Origin: an uncultured Collinsella sp.
GTDB taxonomy: Bacteria; Actinomycetota; Coriobacteriia; Coriobacteriales; Coriobacteriaceae
Direction of reading: 5' to 3'
NCBI GenBank assembly: GCA_938045085.1
Contig: CALINZ010000119.1
Span: forward strand, 1-13,393
Length of the DNA stretch: 13,393 bases
The position numbers and the translations under genes are program-made. The notes beneath the pieces were generated by a model. It was not told where the DNA came from. It ran no database searches and saw only the letters and a program-made list of their open reading frames with translations. This document shows positions 13,273 to 13,393 of the stretch, piece by piece (position 1 is the first letter of the stretch; every line of letters starts with the position of its first letter).

Positions 13273-13284
13273 ATCCCTTATTAA

Positions 13285-13319
13285 GCGCCGGCGAAAGCCG
13301 GCGCACCTTCTTTTTATTT
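13285..13319 (+). terminator. Intrinsic terminator of thrC
   Basis: GCGCCGGC (13285-13292), a GAAA loop and GCCGGCGC (13297-13304) form a perfect 8-bp stem with a stable tetraloop, followed by ACC and a T-rich TTCTTTTTATTT. It lies 12 nt after the thrC stop codon. The remaining 74 bases to the window end show no gene. Confidence 0.92.
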
Positions 13320-13393
13320 AGCTTTCGGGATAATGACGAGCATGCGAGCGGGTCTGGCCGTTTAGTTCGTCGCGAGTTCCGCACGAGCCGGAA

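Noticed and set aside
13320..13393. Start of another repeat or gene at the window end
   Set aside because: A weak dyad (TCGTcGCG...CGCaCGA) is visible, but there is too little sequence to support a feature.

Overview
The window looks like chromosomal DNA of a GC-rich (roughly 58-60% by eye) actinobacterium of the class Coriobacteriia, most likely Collinsella or a close relative. I base this on the protein style of the aspartate-family genes, the two-domain FtsX-like exporter, the XRE regulator with 'GEEVHVG' repeats, and spacers full of hairpin-forming repeats. No 16S or other taxonomic marker is present, so the genus is an inference.

Layout. 1-300: a copy (R1) of a dispersed intergenic repeat, cut by the window edge. 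394-714 (-): small conserved hypothetical protein. 757-1161: spacer with two inverted repeats. 1162-2082 (-): membrane-anchored XRE-type regulator. 2083-2717: spacer with a 27-bp-arm hairpin and a second copy (R2) of the dispersed repeat, ending in a strong terminator. 2718-5463 (-): large FtsX-type ABC permease, broken by a frameshift near 4097. 5469-6170 (-): its ATPase. 6442-7080 (+): GyrI-like small-molecule-binding protein. 7081-7250: spacer holding a possible small structured RNA. 7251-7825 (+): chimeric relic in which the first ~120 codons of an Abi_2/AbiF-like abortive-infection gene are joined to the last ~65 codons of a ClC chloride-channel gene. 7850-8003: 62-bp alternating-orientation repeat array. 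8032-8610 (-): O6-alkylguanine-DNA alkyltransferase. 8611-9061: three tandem ~51-bp hairpin repeats and a ~130-nt hairpin. 9062-10087 (-) asd, 10262-11650 (-) lysC, 11755-13272 (+) thrC: aspartate-family amino-acid synthesis, with a canonical terminator after thrC.

How the genes fit together. LysC phosphorylates aspartate, Asd reduces the product to aspartate semialdehyde, and ThrC performs the last step of threonine synthesis; homoserine dehydrogenase and homoserine kinase are not in the window. The ATPase and permease would form one MacB/FtsX-like exporter if the frameshift is a sequencing error, and a dead transporter otherwise. The Abi/ClC junction marks a deletion or recombination scar in a small accessory patch.

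The most unusual content is in the spacers. There are at least six separate palindromic or tandem repeat structures. Two sets show compensated base changes, so the stems stay paired while the sequence changes. The leader of the Abi relic can fold into an H-type pseudoknot that covers the ribosome-binding site, which recalls the small RNAs I remember being reported next to AbiF-type toxins.
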